A DNA stretch of 10,732 nucleotides from CAYXVU01 sp964468725 (GTDB lineage Bacteria > Acidobacteriota > Blastocatellia > UBA7656): assembly GCA_964468725.1 (NCBI GenBank), contig CAYXVU010000208.1, forward strand, positions 1 through 10,732. Direction: 5' to 3'. Each line of letters opens with the position of its first letter. The stretch's first letter is position 1. This document shows positions 1 to 7,093 of the stretch, in pieces. The notes under the pieces are model-generated. The model saw only the letters and a program-made list of their open reading frames with translations. It was not told the origin of the DNA and did no database searches. The translations under genes and the position numbers were made by a program.

Positions 1-661
1 TCGGCGCAAGGCGCAAGAATTGCCAAAGTATTCGGCGAATGCGCGAGCGCAGCGAAGTGCGTGGTGGTGCAATTTCATAAACTTCAATATCTGTGAATCC
101 CGCCAGTCGTAAAGCGAGTGAGATCGTTTGCGGCGTGTAGATCGTCTCGTGCGTCAAGTCCCCTGCGGCGACAGGGCCGGGTCGTATGGCTGCACCGTTG
201 GGGGTGGTTAAAAAGAGTGTGCCGCCTGAGCGCAATGACGCGTGACACAAATCGAGAAATTCCAATCCCTCGTCACGGGTTAGGTGTTCGACCAGATCGA
301 GCGCAACTAGCCAATCAAACTCCTCCTGAAACTGCGGCAGGAAGGTTTGAATCGCTGCCTCTTCAGCGGGCAATCCGAGCGCGAGAGCCGCTTCTACTTG
401 CTGGCCGGAAAGGTCAAACCCTCGAACAGAAGAAATCCCACGCTGCAATGCCCAGTAGAGAAAATGTCCTGCCCCGCAGCCAATTTCAAGCACTCGTTCA
501 GGTAGCCCGTTTTGCAAGAGCGGCTGAAACAAGTGATCGAAAAATCGCGCATGTTGCTGCGCAGCCCGCAACAGTTCATCGGGGGTTGCCTTTCCCTTAA
601 AAGCCGAAACGTATTCATCGTAGATGCGTTTGCGATAGTTTATTTGATTCCCGGTTTCCAT
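1..661 (-). CDS. Class I SAM-dependent methyltransferase (C-terminus beyond the left edge)
   Basis: The frame is open from ATG at 661-659 to the left edge, giving 220 residues with no stop, so the C-terminus is outside the window. Residues 57-65 read VLEIGCGAG, the glycine-rich SAM-binding loop (motif I). The acidic end of strand 2 is in GFDLS (about 81-85, D83), and LDLVEHL (121-127) is the usual post-motif segment. LFLTTPN (149-155) is strand 5, and the run THETIYTPQTISLALRLAGF (170-189) is typical of type-11/type-12 methyltransferases from polysaccharide loci. It would transfer a methyl group from SAM, probably to a sugar hydroxyl, in the cytoplasm; the substrate cannot be read. There is no clear Shine-Dalgarno before this ATG, and the frame stays open upstream through a proline-rich stretch to a TTG at 715, so the start is uncertain. 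It lies 85 bases after the preceding glycosyltransferase gene. Confidence 0.85.
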   Translation of the reverse strand, partial: METGNQINYRKRIYDEYVSAFKGKATPDELLRAAQQHARFFDHLFQPLLQNGLPERVLEIGCGAGHFLYWALQRGISSVRGFDLSGQQVEAALALGLPAEEAAIQTFLPQFQEEFDWLVALDLVEHLTRDEGLEFLDLCHASLRSGGTLFLTTPNGAAIRPGPVAAGDLTHETIYTPQTISLALRLAGFTDIEVYEIAPPRTSLRSRIRRILWQFLRLAP

Positions 662-746
662 GTTCGGCTTTGGTAGCGGGGACGGCTGCGGCTTCGAATC
701 GGGTAGAGGGGGCAAACGATTTTTTCTGCCTTGTGCGGATTCGTGC
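662..746 (-). other. Intergenic gap with an in-frame proline-rich open extension
   Basis: These 85 bases separate the third GT4 gene from the left-edge methyltransferase. I see no T-run terminator. The methyltransferase frame stays open back through the whole gap. From TTG at 715 it would encode a proline-rich stretch (LPPLPDSKPQPSPLPKPN) before M1. A six-base complementary pair, CGAATC near 743-738 and GATTCG near 699-694, is too weak to call a terminator. No clear promoter is seen. Confidence 0.35.
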
Positions 747-1847
747 CTACAATTTCGATTCAACGCTGAGCGATGCGCTGCGCAACAGATCGGTAATATC
801 GGGATTAAACCTTGAGAGGGAAAATTGCTCTGTAGCGCGGATTCTTCCGGCCTCTCCCATACGCTTTCGTATCTCCGTATCACCGAGCAATGTACGCATA
901 GCCTCTCGCAACTCTTCCAAATTATCCGGATCAACGTGCAAACCCGTCGCCCCATGAGCAACGACCTCGCTCCCGGCGTCGAAGCGACTAGCAATGCAGG
1001 GCAGCCCGTGCGCCATCGCTTCAGCAAAGACCAACCCAAAGCCCTCTCCTTGGCTCGGCATTGCGTAGACAGCCGACTGCTGGTAAATCGCTTCGAGTTC
1101 TGAATCAGTCACTTCGCCGGTGAAACGTATGGCTTCGGCAACGCCCGATGCGCGTGCAAATGCTTCAAAGTCGTTGCGCCCTTCTCCCGCCCCGACGATA
1201 CAAAGTTCGGCATCGGGAAACTCGTCAATGATTTGTGGCCAAATGGCAATCAACTGACGCTGCCCCTTTAGCAATCCCCTGCCCCATAATCTGCCGACCA
1301 CCAACACGCGCAATCGGTCGGGCAGAGTAATCGCAAGAGGTTGATCTTTTTCTTCGCCATTAAGTTCGCGCGCTGGCAGGTAAATGACTTGTCCGGGGAT
1401 GTCGGCAAACTCCCGATGTACAGTATAAAATTTCTCAAGCGTGAAGTTTGAGTTTGCAACCAGATAATCACAACCGCGCAGTCCCCATCGAACTCGACCG
1501 GGCAAGGCTTCCCACGCTTCTACGCCATGCAAAAACATGGCGAACTTGCCGCCGGAAAAATGCTTCACAACCCGACCAACGGGAGCCAAACTGATGTGCG
1601 TCGCCAAGATGATCGAAGCCCTTGCCCAGTGACGGCGACGAAGAGCCGAAACAGTAAAGCTTAGCCGCGACCCGTTCGCCGCGTATGAATTGGGGTATGC
1701 GTCTGACCAGCCTCGAGTTGTTTGATCATGCAAGGAGATGATTGTGCCTGCGATGTCTTCAGATTGCGCGGCTTCAATGATGAGTCGGTTGACCATCTGC
1801 ATGCCGCCGAACCCGGAGTCGGCAACCACCGAAACGAGTAGCATCAT
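747..1847 (-). CDS. Family 4 glycosyltransferase (GT-B fold)
   Basis: The product is 366 residues, a usual length for the GT4 family. The N-terminus LLVSVVADSGFGGMQ (3-17) is a Rossmann strand followed by the glycine-rich loop of the acceptor domain. The donor domain begins near VLVVGRLWGRGLLKGQ (181-196), where R186 and K194 are in the usual diphosphate-binding positions. CIVGAGEG (216-223) follows. SQGEGFGLVFAEAMAHGLP (265-283) carries the EX7E motif as E268 and E276. It transfers a nucleotide-activated sugar to a growing glycan at the cytoplasmic membrane face; the sugar is unknown. Two ATGs stand in tandem at the start (1847-1842) with no obvious Shine-Dalgarno, and the N-terminal strand leaves no room for a later start. 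The gene follows the FkbM-type gene after 45 bases that contain a direct repeat. Confidence 0.93.
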   Translation of the reverse strand: MMLLVSVVADSGFGGMQMVNRLIIEAAQSEDIAGTIISLHDQTTRGWSDAYPNSYAANGSRLSFTVSALRRRHWARASIILATHISLAPVGRVVKHFSGGKFAMFLHGVEAWEALPGRVRWGLRGCDYLVANSNFTLEKFYTVHREFADIPGQVIYLPARELNGEEKDQPLAITLPDRLRVLVVGRLWGRGLLKGQRQLIAIWPQIIDEFPDAELCIVGAGEGRNDFEAFARASGVAEAIRFTGEVTDSELEAIYQQSAVYAMPSQGEGFGLVFAEAMAHGLPCIASRFDAGSEVVAHGATGLHVDPDNLEELREAMRTLLGDTEIRKRMGEAGRIRATEQFSLSRFNPDITDLLRSASLSVESKL

Positions 1848-1855
1848 AAGTATAG

Positions 1856-1884
1856 AACGAAACCGCAGGCAAACAACGAAACCG
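1856..1884. repeat. 10-base direct repeat AACGAAACCG in the leader of the third GT4 gene
   Basis: AACGAAACCG occurs at 1856-1865 and again at 1875-1884, a 19-base period. Both copies lie in the 45-base gap between the FkbM-type gene and the GT4 gene that starts at 1847. The core CGAAAC also appears nearby at 1831-1836, inside the GT4 gene. The inverse GTTTCGT lies at 1905-1911, at the end of the FkbM-type gene. The repeat is exact; whether it functions as an operator, an RNA structure or nothing is unknown. Confidence 0.6.
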
Positions 1885-1911
1885 ATGGGGATTTAAACTA
1901 GGTCGTTTCGT
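1876..1911 (-). other. Possible RNA hairpin with alternative 3' arms
   Basis: On the minus-strand transcript ACGAAAC (1911-1905) is followed, after 22 bases, by its exact complement GTTTCGT (1882-1876) and then by a short T/G-rich run. The same complement occurs a second time at 1863-1857, nine bases before the ATG at 1847. One 5' arm could therefore pair with either copy. A stem of seven pairs with a long loop is weak. Treat it as a possible leader structure, not a demonstrated terminator or attenuator. Confidence 0.25.
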
Positions 1912-2609
1912 AAAAAAGTAAAATTCCAGTTATCGATATTCACCAAAACATATCCCCAAGAAACAACCTCTTTTGTCATGCGATAAGTCTTTTGAACTGG
2001 CATGGGCTGATCGAACTCAACGCAGAGAACCTGTATGCAGCTAAGTTCGTCTTCTATCACGGTTCGTAAAACCTCATACTCAGCCCCTTCAATGTCAATC
2101 TTGAGAAGGTCAATTCTATGATGCCCCAGTTCTTGCATAATTCTTGACAGCCGTTTACAAGAGGCCATAAAGAAATGGTTCGTGCCTTGTAAATTTACAA
2201 TAGAGTGATTGACTAGTTGTGAATTCCGGGACGCATAAAATTTCATCTGTGTATTTTCCGACCATAAACCATAATCAAAAAAGTTAAAACGCAAATTATC
2301 CGATGCGTATTTTTGAACATGTGCGACGGCACGCGGAGTAGGGTCAAAAGCGTAAACATTGCAATCAAATTTTTCGATCAACTCCAAATCAAAGCTAATA
2401 TCTTCTCCAACACCGCCGCAATAGCATATCCAATCTGCGGTTATTAAATCAGTTGGAACAACCCATCCACCCGTATGACTACCTAGCTTTTCTAAGTGAT
2501 GGAGGGTTCCCTTCACTAATGATCGTAACAAGCATCCGTAGATAAGCCGCCGCGACCGATTGAGAATCCCTTTGCGAATTCTTGATAAACTAAGCATGAA
2601 TCTCTGCAA
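1893..2609 (-). CDS. FkbM-family SAM-dependent methyltransferase
   Basis: The product is 238 residues. Motif I is a variant, ICYCGGVGEDISFD (61-74), followed by VYAFDPTP (85-92), the strand-2 SAM-ribose region. LLKIDIEGAEYEVL (168-181) is the hallmark of the FkbM family (Methyltransf_21). The C-terminus ends with a short strand pair, VLVNIDNWNFTFLR. Members methylate hydroxyl groups of sugars or polyketides; here a sugar O-methyltransferase in the cytoplasm is most likely. The start is TTG at 2609: AGGAG sits eight bases upstream (complement of 2618-2622), while the first ATG, four codons later at 2597, would be 20 bases from it. A hand count of 1921-2580 gives 273 G+C of 660 bases (41%), lower than the neighbours, suggesting separate acquisition. 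The basic N-terminus (about residues 1-35, RIRKGILNRSRRLIYG) may help it sit at the membrane. Confidence 0.9.
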   Translation of the reverse strand: MQRFMLSLSRIRKGILNRSRRLIYGCLLRSLVKGTLHHLEKLGSHTGGWVVPTDLITADWICYCGGVGEDISFDLELIEKFDCNVYAFDPTPRAVAHVQKYASDNLRFNFFDYGLWSENTQMKFYASRNSQLVNHSIVNLQGTNHFFMASCKRLSRIMQELGHHRIDLLKIDIEGAEYEVLRTVIEDELSCIQVLCVEFDQPMPVQKTYRMTKEVVSWGYVLVNIDNWNFTFLRNDLV

Positions 2610-2617
2610 ATTTACTT

Positions 2618-2622
2618 CTCCT
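2618..2622 (-). promoter_or_regulatory. Shine-Dalgarno site that fixes a TTG start for the FkbM-type gene
   Basis: The minus strand reads AGGAG here, eight bases before TTG at 2609. The spacing is good for TTG and too long (20 bases) for the in-frame ATG at 2597, so it supports the TTG start. Confidence 0.7.
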
Positions 2623-2631
2623 GTTTTCGTC

Positions 2632-2665
2632 TAGAGGATCGCTCAAGCAAAGATTATTTCCTCTA
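2632..2665. repeat. 7-base inverted repeat between StrF-like and FkbM-type genes
   Basis: TAGAGGA (2632-2638) and TCCTCTA (2659-2665) are perfect complements around a 20-base loop. The structure starts seven bases after the stop codon of the StrF-like gene and ends just upstream of the FkbM-type Shine-Dalgarno site. No T-run follows, so it is not a standard intrinsic terminator. A seven-base match in a 62-base gap may be chance. Confidence 0.3.
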
Positions 2666-2671
2666 AAAGGA

Positions 2672-3307
2672 CTAGCAAGTGTAAATGGTTCGAAACTTCC
2701 GGCGCCATTTCAATTGGAGCCGTCGGCGGTATTTGCGGTATTTTCCCCACTGGCCGCCGCGCACACTCTTCGTCGCACTGCCATGTGAAGCGATTGTAGG
2801 AAAGACATAGACGCCCAAGCCTGCAGCGTGACATTGCAAGCAATAGTCCTCCACATAACAGTGGAATTCATTGAACCATTTTTGATCGAATCGAATGCCT
2901 TTGCCGACATCGGTTATCAAACTACAGGCATCGAGGCAACAAACCAGTGTAGGCTCGCTGACTTCGTGACACCAAAGATAGTCGCCTTGCCAACTTCTTC
3001 CGACAATCCCGAGCGCCCCCCATTGAAGATCGCGTTGTTCAAGGAAGTGAATGGCTTTGAAGAGATCATCCAGAAAACTGGCTTCGAAAGCGATATCGGG
3101 ATGCAAGAATGCCCGTAAATTGACGCTGGATAGTCGCCCCAGTACGTTATACAAAGAGGCGATATTTGTCGTCAGCACATTGGCTGTATTATCGAGCGCA
3201 AAAAGCGCCACCTCCTGATCGAGTTTTCGAATCGAAGGGCGCAGATATTGATCGAGAACCTTTTCGTCGTTAAACACGACAGAGATGGAGAGTTTCGCTT
3301 CTGACAA
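2672..3307 (-). CDS. Small StrF/GT2-like glycosyltransferase (GT-A fold)
   Basis: The product is 211 residues. KLSISVVFNDEKVLDQYLRPSI (from residue 5) is the first strand and helix of a GT-A fold as in StrF-type (Glyco_tranf_2_5) proteins. FLHPDIAF (68-74) holds an HPD triplet in the DXD/HQD metal-binding position. GALGIVG (97-103) and the segment around 144-163 (WFNEFHCYVEDYCLQCHAAG) match the acceptor-side region, and H175 in IASHGS is a plausible C-terminal metal-ligand histidine. The C-terminus (about 189-206) is very basic and could touch the membrane. The start must be TTG at 3307, or less likely ATT at 3310: an in-frame TGA, the stop of the polymerase gene, lies immediately upstream. 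There is no internal methionine, and the next possible start (GTG, V11) would cut into the first strand. A sugar-transfer role in repeat-unit assembly is inferred; the sugar is unknown. Confidence 0.78.
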   Translation of the reverse strand: MSEAKLSISVVFNDEKVLDQYLRPSIRKLDQEVALFALDNTANVLTTNIASLYNVLGRLSSVNLRAFLHPDIAFEASFLDDLFKAIHFLEQRDLQWGALGIVGRSWQGDYLWCHEVSEPTLVCCLDACSLITDVGKGIRFDQKWFNEFHCYVEDYCLQCHAAGLGVYVFPTIASHGSATKSVRGGQWGKYRKYRRRLQLKWRRKFRTIYTC

Positions 3308-3310
3308 AAT

Positions 3311-3316
3311 TCACCT
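3311..3316 (-). promoter_or_regulatory. Shine-Dalgarno-like AGGTGA overlapping the polymerase stop codon
   Basis: On the minus strand AGG TGA contains the last arginine codon and the stop of the polymerase gene, and it is followed by ATT and then TTG, the start of the StrF-like gene. The AGGTG core is four bases from TTG, slightly short. The layout suggests that ribosomes ending on the polymerase re-start on the next gene (translational coupling). Confidence 0.5.
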
Positions 3317-4768
3317 AGTTAACGGAGCTGGCCCAATAGTGCGCGTTGGAGAGGATTGTCGCATACGCATAAGCGGCTTGAGAAAGATTCGGATAATGAA
3401 AGTAAAGGCCAAAAGCATCAAATACCACAACACGAGATTAACCACGCCGCCAAAGTGAGAACCGCTGAAGATGGCCTGAGTAAAGAGAGTGACCGCAAAG
3501 GCCTGCCCGAGTAGATTGCGCTTTTCTGAATAGATGGATGCCGATTGCCAAAACAGAAAATAGAGAAAACCGAGCAAGGCCATCCCCAGCACTACCCCAA
3601 ACCAGCCAAAATTTAGAAACAGCTCACCCGGTATCGTCATATTGATGGCGTTGCTGAAGCGCGTGTCATCCATTCGAAATCCTCTGCCGATCTTTTCAGC
3701 AAACCACTGCCCCGGAACAATCTGCGGCTTGTCGCGCCAGATAATCCTCGGAATAAAGACATAGAGAAGGTAATCGAGCGTCTCGCCTTCGTAGTAACCT
3801 TCCTCGTGAACGATTCGACTGATCTGAGTCAATTGATTGAAGGTTGAGAGGCGAGCGAGTGCGGTCATAGCCCCCCAACGATCAAAATCATCATCCGAGA
3901 CATTTTGATTTTCGGCAAAGGGTGATCGCTCAACGATCTGCGTGAGGCGTTCGGCTCCGAAAATCTGCCCGCGCAATTCGCCCAATGGCTTAAAGACAAA
4001 AATAAAGCCAAAGATTAAAACCAGACCGAAGGCAAATCGTTTTGCGGTGATCGCTTTATGAAGAAGATAGGGCAAACATAAAGAGGCAATCGGCCAGACG
4101 ATATTGTTCCGCATATTACTGAACATCGTGAAGGTAACGACATCAAATGACATGACCCCAATCGGAACCCACCGCGACCAAGTTGGCATTTGCGGAGGTT
4201 CAGAGTCCAACCACCGCATGGTCAACACAAAGATGGCGATATTGGGGCCCATTAAGATAAAACTGTCTACCGTACCCAAAGAGAAAAGTGATCCCAAATA
4301 ACGAAAAGTCCATCCGATCAAAACCAGAACAATGGCCATGATGAAGATAAGAGAATCCGGCGATTCAACCCCCACTTTCGGTAGAAGAGATACCCGTTGC
4401 CGATGTCGAAAAATCGATTTTGCCCAATCATAAACCAACAAAGGAATGACTGCGCCTAACGCCGCCAGTAGTTGGGAGTCGAAAGCAAACTCCATCACTT
4501 CGTACTTAAAAAATAGTTCATGATAGATACCTTCTTCTGCGAGATAGCCCGCTAGGTTGCCAAGCCCAAACCATAGTCCGGCGAACAGCGCATAGACCGA
4601 CATGGCACTTAAGGACGCCGATTGCCGATCAAAGTAATCTCGAAGCGCATAACTCAACCCCACTAAGAATGTTCCAAACGCTACCATCTCTTTCGAAATT
4701 AGCAATGCGCTGATCCCGAGAAACAAGAGGCTACTAAAAAACAACAGATTTCCGAATTTTCTTTCCAT
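3311..4768 (-). CDS. wzy: Wzy-like O-antigen/oligosaccharide repeat-unit polymerase, polytopic membrane protein
   Basis: The product is 485 residues with about 11-12 hydrophobic segments (for example 8-24, 28-42, 57-77, 99-115, 139-163, 169-184, 222-239, 246-262, 384-408, 419-435, 441-464). A large hydrophilic loop lies at about 263-380. It contains PRIIWRDKP (340-348) followed by MTIPGELFLNFGWFGV (377-392), both typical of Wzy-type polymerases of polysaccharide loci. Such proteins sit in the inner membrane and join undecaprenyl-linked repeat units on the periplasmic face. Family membership rests on topology, the loop motifs and the neighbourhood, since sequence conservation in Wzy is low; an O-antigen ligase (WaaL-like) is a less likely alternative. 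The start is ATG at 4768; the nearest GGAG is 15 bases away, so ribosome binding looks weak. It lies 25 bases after a GT4 gene and three bases before the StrF-like gene, in the same frame as the latter. Confidence 0.78.
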   Translation of the reverse strand: MERKFGNLLFFSSLLFLGISALLISKEMVAFGTFLVGLSYALRDYFDRQSASLSAMSVYALFAGLWFGLGNLAGYLAEEGIYHELFFKYEVMEFAFDSQLLAALGAVIPLLVYDWAKSIFRHRQRVSLLPKVGVESPDSLIFIMAIVLVLIGWTFRYLGSLFSLGTVDSFILMGPNIAIFVLTMRWLDSEPPQMPTWSRWVPIGVMSFDVVTFTMFSNMRNNIVWPIASLCLPYLLHKAITAKRFAFGLVLIFGFIFVFKPLGELRGQIFGAERLTQIVERSPFAENQNVSDDDFDRWGAMTALARLSTFNQLTQISRIVHEEGYYEGETLDYLLYVFIPRIIWRDKPQIVPGQWFAEKIGRGFRMDDTRFSNAINMTIPGELFLNFGWFGVVLGMALLGFLYFLFWQSASIYSEKRNLLGQAFAVTLFTQAIFSGSHFGGVVNLVLWYLMLLAFTFIIRIFLKPLMRMRQSSPTRTIGPAPLTR

Positions 4769-4793
4769 ACTTGTTTGATACTGCTCCGAAAAA

Positions 4794-5990
4794 TTATCGC
4801 TGCCCTATTGTATAAAGCTGTTGAGCTGCGTCAATCAATAATTGCGCGGCAACGGTGACATCTTGCCCCTCCGATATTTGCACAGCCGATAGTGACATCC
4901 GTTGATACCGTTGTTGATCGTTATAGAGCAACTGTATTGCCGCTGCGAGTCTATCAACATCTCCACAAGGATACACAATCGCATTGCGATCCGGCTGTGC
5001 GGTATCTTGATTGCCAACACACCCAACGCGGTCACTGATGATGACCGGCAAGCCGAAAGATGCCCCCTCCGTCACGACGAGAGGATGCGGGTCGCGCGCC
5101 GACGAAACCGCTAAGACATCAGAGGCGGCAAAATAATTAGCGATCCCTTCTTGATTGACAAAACTGGTTAAGGTGACATTTGAAACCGCTTCTTGTTGAC
5201 AAAAGGCTTCGATGCTTTGCCGCTCGACACCTTCTCCAACCAAAACGACCCAAACCGGGTAGCCACGCTGGGCTGCCAATCCGCCCGCATGCACCACATC
5301 AAGCGGACGTTTGCGGGTTATATACTTCCCGCAAAACATGACCAAAAATGCTTCTTCCGGTATGCCCATCTGCTTACGCAACTGTATTCGGGCGGCTGCC
5401 CGATCACCGACGCGCGCCAACAACCGCCGCCGATCAATCGGCAAAACGCAAGGGAAGAGCCGGTCTTGCGGTATTCCATAGTTGAGGTGGTATTGCAGAT
5501 TATTGTCGCCAACATAGAGCGCGCCGGACATCTGTTTATAAAAATGGCGAACGATAATGTCCTTCGGAATCCGTTTCCACGCTGCCGGAAGATCATTTGC
5601 GTTTGAATCCGAATACAACAGCACCGGACAACCTCGCCGGTTTGCCCATTGCAGCACACGCCAATTCGTCCGTCGTGCATAGCCGAAGAGTTGAACAACA
5701 TCCGGGTTGAACTCATCTAACGCTTTGCCGACTTCGGGATTATCAACGCTCCAAAAATCCAGCTTCTCTGGCCGATTGCGAATCGGAAGAAACTGATGCG
5801 CGTAGCCTTCGACCAGTGGAATATCCCATTGTACTGGCATGTTGAAATCAGGGTCATGATACTGTTCAATCCCCCAATCGCAACAGAAGAAAACCTTCAA
5901 CTCGACGCCAGGCAGTTTCGCCACTTCCTGATGCCACGGCGCAAAATGTTGAATCGGGTGGCTGACGATTACAGCCAGTCGCAAGCTCAT
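4794..5990 (-). CDS. Family 4 glycosyltransferase with D in place of the first E of EX7E
   Basis: The product is 398 residues. RLAVIVSHPIQHFAPWHQEV (4-23) is the acceptor-domain start seen in many GT4 proteins (SHPIQ-x-x-APW). VQLFGYARRTNW (99-110) follows. The donor domain includes MFCGKYITRKRPLD (218-231), where K222 or R226/K227 would bind the nucleotide diphosphate, and VVLVGEG (248-254). At the EX7E position the sequence is DPHPLVVTE (300-308), so the first glutamate is aspartate (D300) while E308 is kept; SFGLPVIISDRVGCVG (311-326) continues the family pattern. It probably adds one sugar of the repeat unit at the cytoplasmic membrane. The ATG overlaps the TGA of the CgeB-like gene in an ATGA (5987-5990), so the two are very likely translationally coupled. 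Confidence 0.9.
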   Translation of the reverse strand: MSLRLAVIVSHPIQHFAPWHQEVAKLPGVELKVFFCCDWGIEQYHDPDFNMPVQWDIPLVEGYAHQFLPIRNRPEKLDFWSVDNPEVGKALDEFNPDVVQLFGYARRTNWRVLQWANRRGCPVLLYSDSNANDLPAAWKRIPKDIIVRHFYKQMSGALYVGDNNLQYHLNYGIPQDRLFPCVLPIDRRRLLARVGDRAAARIQLRKQMGIPEEAFLVMFCGKYITRKRPLDVVHAGGLAAQRGYPVWVVLVGEGVERQSIEAFCQQEAVSNVTLTSFVNQEGIANYFAASDVLAVSSARDPHPLVVTEGASFGLPVIISDRVGCVGNQDTAQPDRNAIVYPCGDVDRLAAAIQLLYNDQQRYQRMSLSAVQISEGQDVTVAAQLLIDAAQQLYTIGQR

Positions 5991-7072
5991 ACGCCAACCA
6001 CCTGCTGCCGGATGGCCTGCAAGGCAGCAGCCTTTTCAAGAATCACCAATGCCCGCTGGTCAACTCCATAACCGGAATCGAGCGACCGCCGCCGCCCCGC
6101 TTGCGCCAGCACAAGGCGTTTATCTTCGTTTTCAAGATAGTAACCGATCTTTTCAACCATCTCTTCCGCTGTAGCAAAGCAGGCGCACTCACTGCCTTCT
6201 TCGAAGTATTCCGGCAGTTCTTCCGTGCGTTCGTGCAGCATAAATGCGCCGGTCGCGGGGATATGAAATGTCCGTGACGTGATGCGATCTCCGCTCGATG
6301 CGCCTTGACGCGCTTCGCTCAAGATGGCCAGATTGATCTTTGATGCTACCAACGCCTTCGCATACTCAAGGCCCAAAACGTGTTTGCCTTGCACTCGCTG
6401 GCCGAGCGTTGCCACTGCCTGTTCCCATTGCGCTCCCCAAATTCTCAGATGGAGTTCGGGCAATGAGCGGCTTACCGTTTCTAAGTACTGCTGCTTCTTC
6501 GGTGACCACGTTCCGATAAACGACACCTCACAGTCATATCTCCGATGATCGTCTTCATCCAATGCAACCGGCGCATGAGTCTCCGGGTCGAAGCTATGCG
6601 GCAGAAACGAGGCGTGCCGAATACCGAGCAATCGTTCCATATCCTGAACGCCGAAACTTTTTGTCGTAAACACCCAATCGTATACCGGCAAGGCTTCAGG
6701 AATGAATTTGCCGTGCGCTAAGAAGCTCACATCCGGGTAAAAATTGATGGCGACCGCCCCCATCCGACGCATCGCCCGAATCGTTTGAGCTGTCACATAG
6801 CGCCCTTTGAAGACGAAAAAGAGCTGCGGCTTCAGTTGCTCGGCTTCGCGAATCAGCGCGTTGTTGAACTCAGCAACCAACCGCGACAGTAAGAGTCGCC
6901 GCACGACGCGCAACGGTCGGCTCTCCCATCCGCCGGGTATGAAATTCTCCGGCGGCAGCACTTTGACCGAATGCCCCAACCGTCGAAATGCGCGAACATA
7001 AGCATACGCATTGCTGCCTTGCCAAATGTCGGCAACGGCCAAAATGCGAATCGGCGCTTGTCTCGAATCCAT
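5987..7072 (-). CDS. CgeB-like glycosyltransferase (GT-B fold)
   Basis: The product is 361 residues. The N-terminal domain has RILAVADIWQGSNAYAYVRAFRR (from residue 9), INFYPDVSF (109-117) and VFTTKSFGVQDMERL (134-148), the layout seen in CgeB/DUF3880-type proteins. The C-terminal domain carries CEVSFIGTW (181-189), INLAILSEARQG (246-257) and ITSRTFHIPATGAFMLHERTEELPEYF (264-290), the typical Glyco_trans_1_2 end region, where E285 or E288 may play the EX7E role. CgeB was first linked to spore-coat polysaccharide in Bacillus, but relatives are common in glycan loci of non-spore-formers. It is taken to be another sugar transferase of this pathway, in the cytoplasm. The start is ATG at 7072, 21 bases after the amidotransferase stop, with only a weak purine-rich site upstream. 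The stop overlaps the ATG of the next GT4 gene. Confidence 0.85.
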   Translation of the reverse strand: MDSRQAPIRILAVADIWQGSNAYAYVRAFRRLGHSVKVLPPENFIPGGWESRPLRVVRRLLLSRLVAEFNNALIREAEQLKPQLFFVFKGRYVTAQTIRAMRRMGAVAINFYPDVSFLAHGKFIPEALPVYDWVFTTKSFGVQDMERLLGIRHASFLPHSFDPETHAPVALDEDDHRRYDCEVSFIGTWSPKKQQYLETVSRSLPELHLRIWGAQWEQAVATLGQRVQGKHVLGLEYAKALVASKINLAILSEARQGASSGDRITSRTFHIPATGAFMLHERTEELPEYFEEGSECACFATAEEMVEKIGYYLENEDKRLVLAQAGRRRSLDSGYGVDQRALVILEKAAALQAIRQQVVGV

Positions 7073-7093
7073 TTTGATGACTGTTCCGCCTTA

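Noticed and set aside
3..16. Tandem GGCGCAA copies at the left edge
   Set aside because: Only two seven-base units inside coding sequence of the methyltransferase; likely chance codon repetition.
118..600. 160-residue plus-strand open frame
   Set aside because: It lies opposite the left-edge methyltransferase, whose minus-strand product has clear SAM motifs. The plus-strand translation has no recognisable domain.
662..746. Terminator or promoter between the GT4 and left-edge methyltransferase genes
   Set aside because: The only complementary arms are four to six bases with long loops, there is no T-run after them on the minus strand, and no convincing -35/-10 pair was found.
5193..5606. 137-residue plus-strand frame and a 132-residue minus-strand frame at 5318-5716
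   Set aside because: Both are shadows of the second GT4 gene, which is continuous and full length in its own frame.
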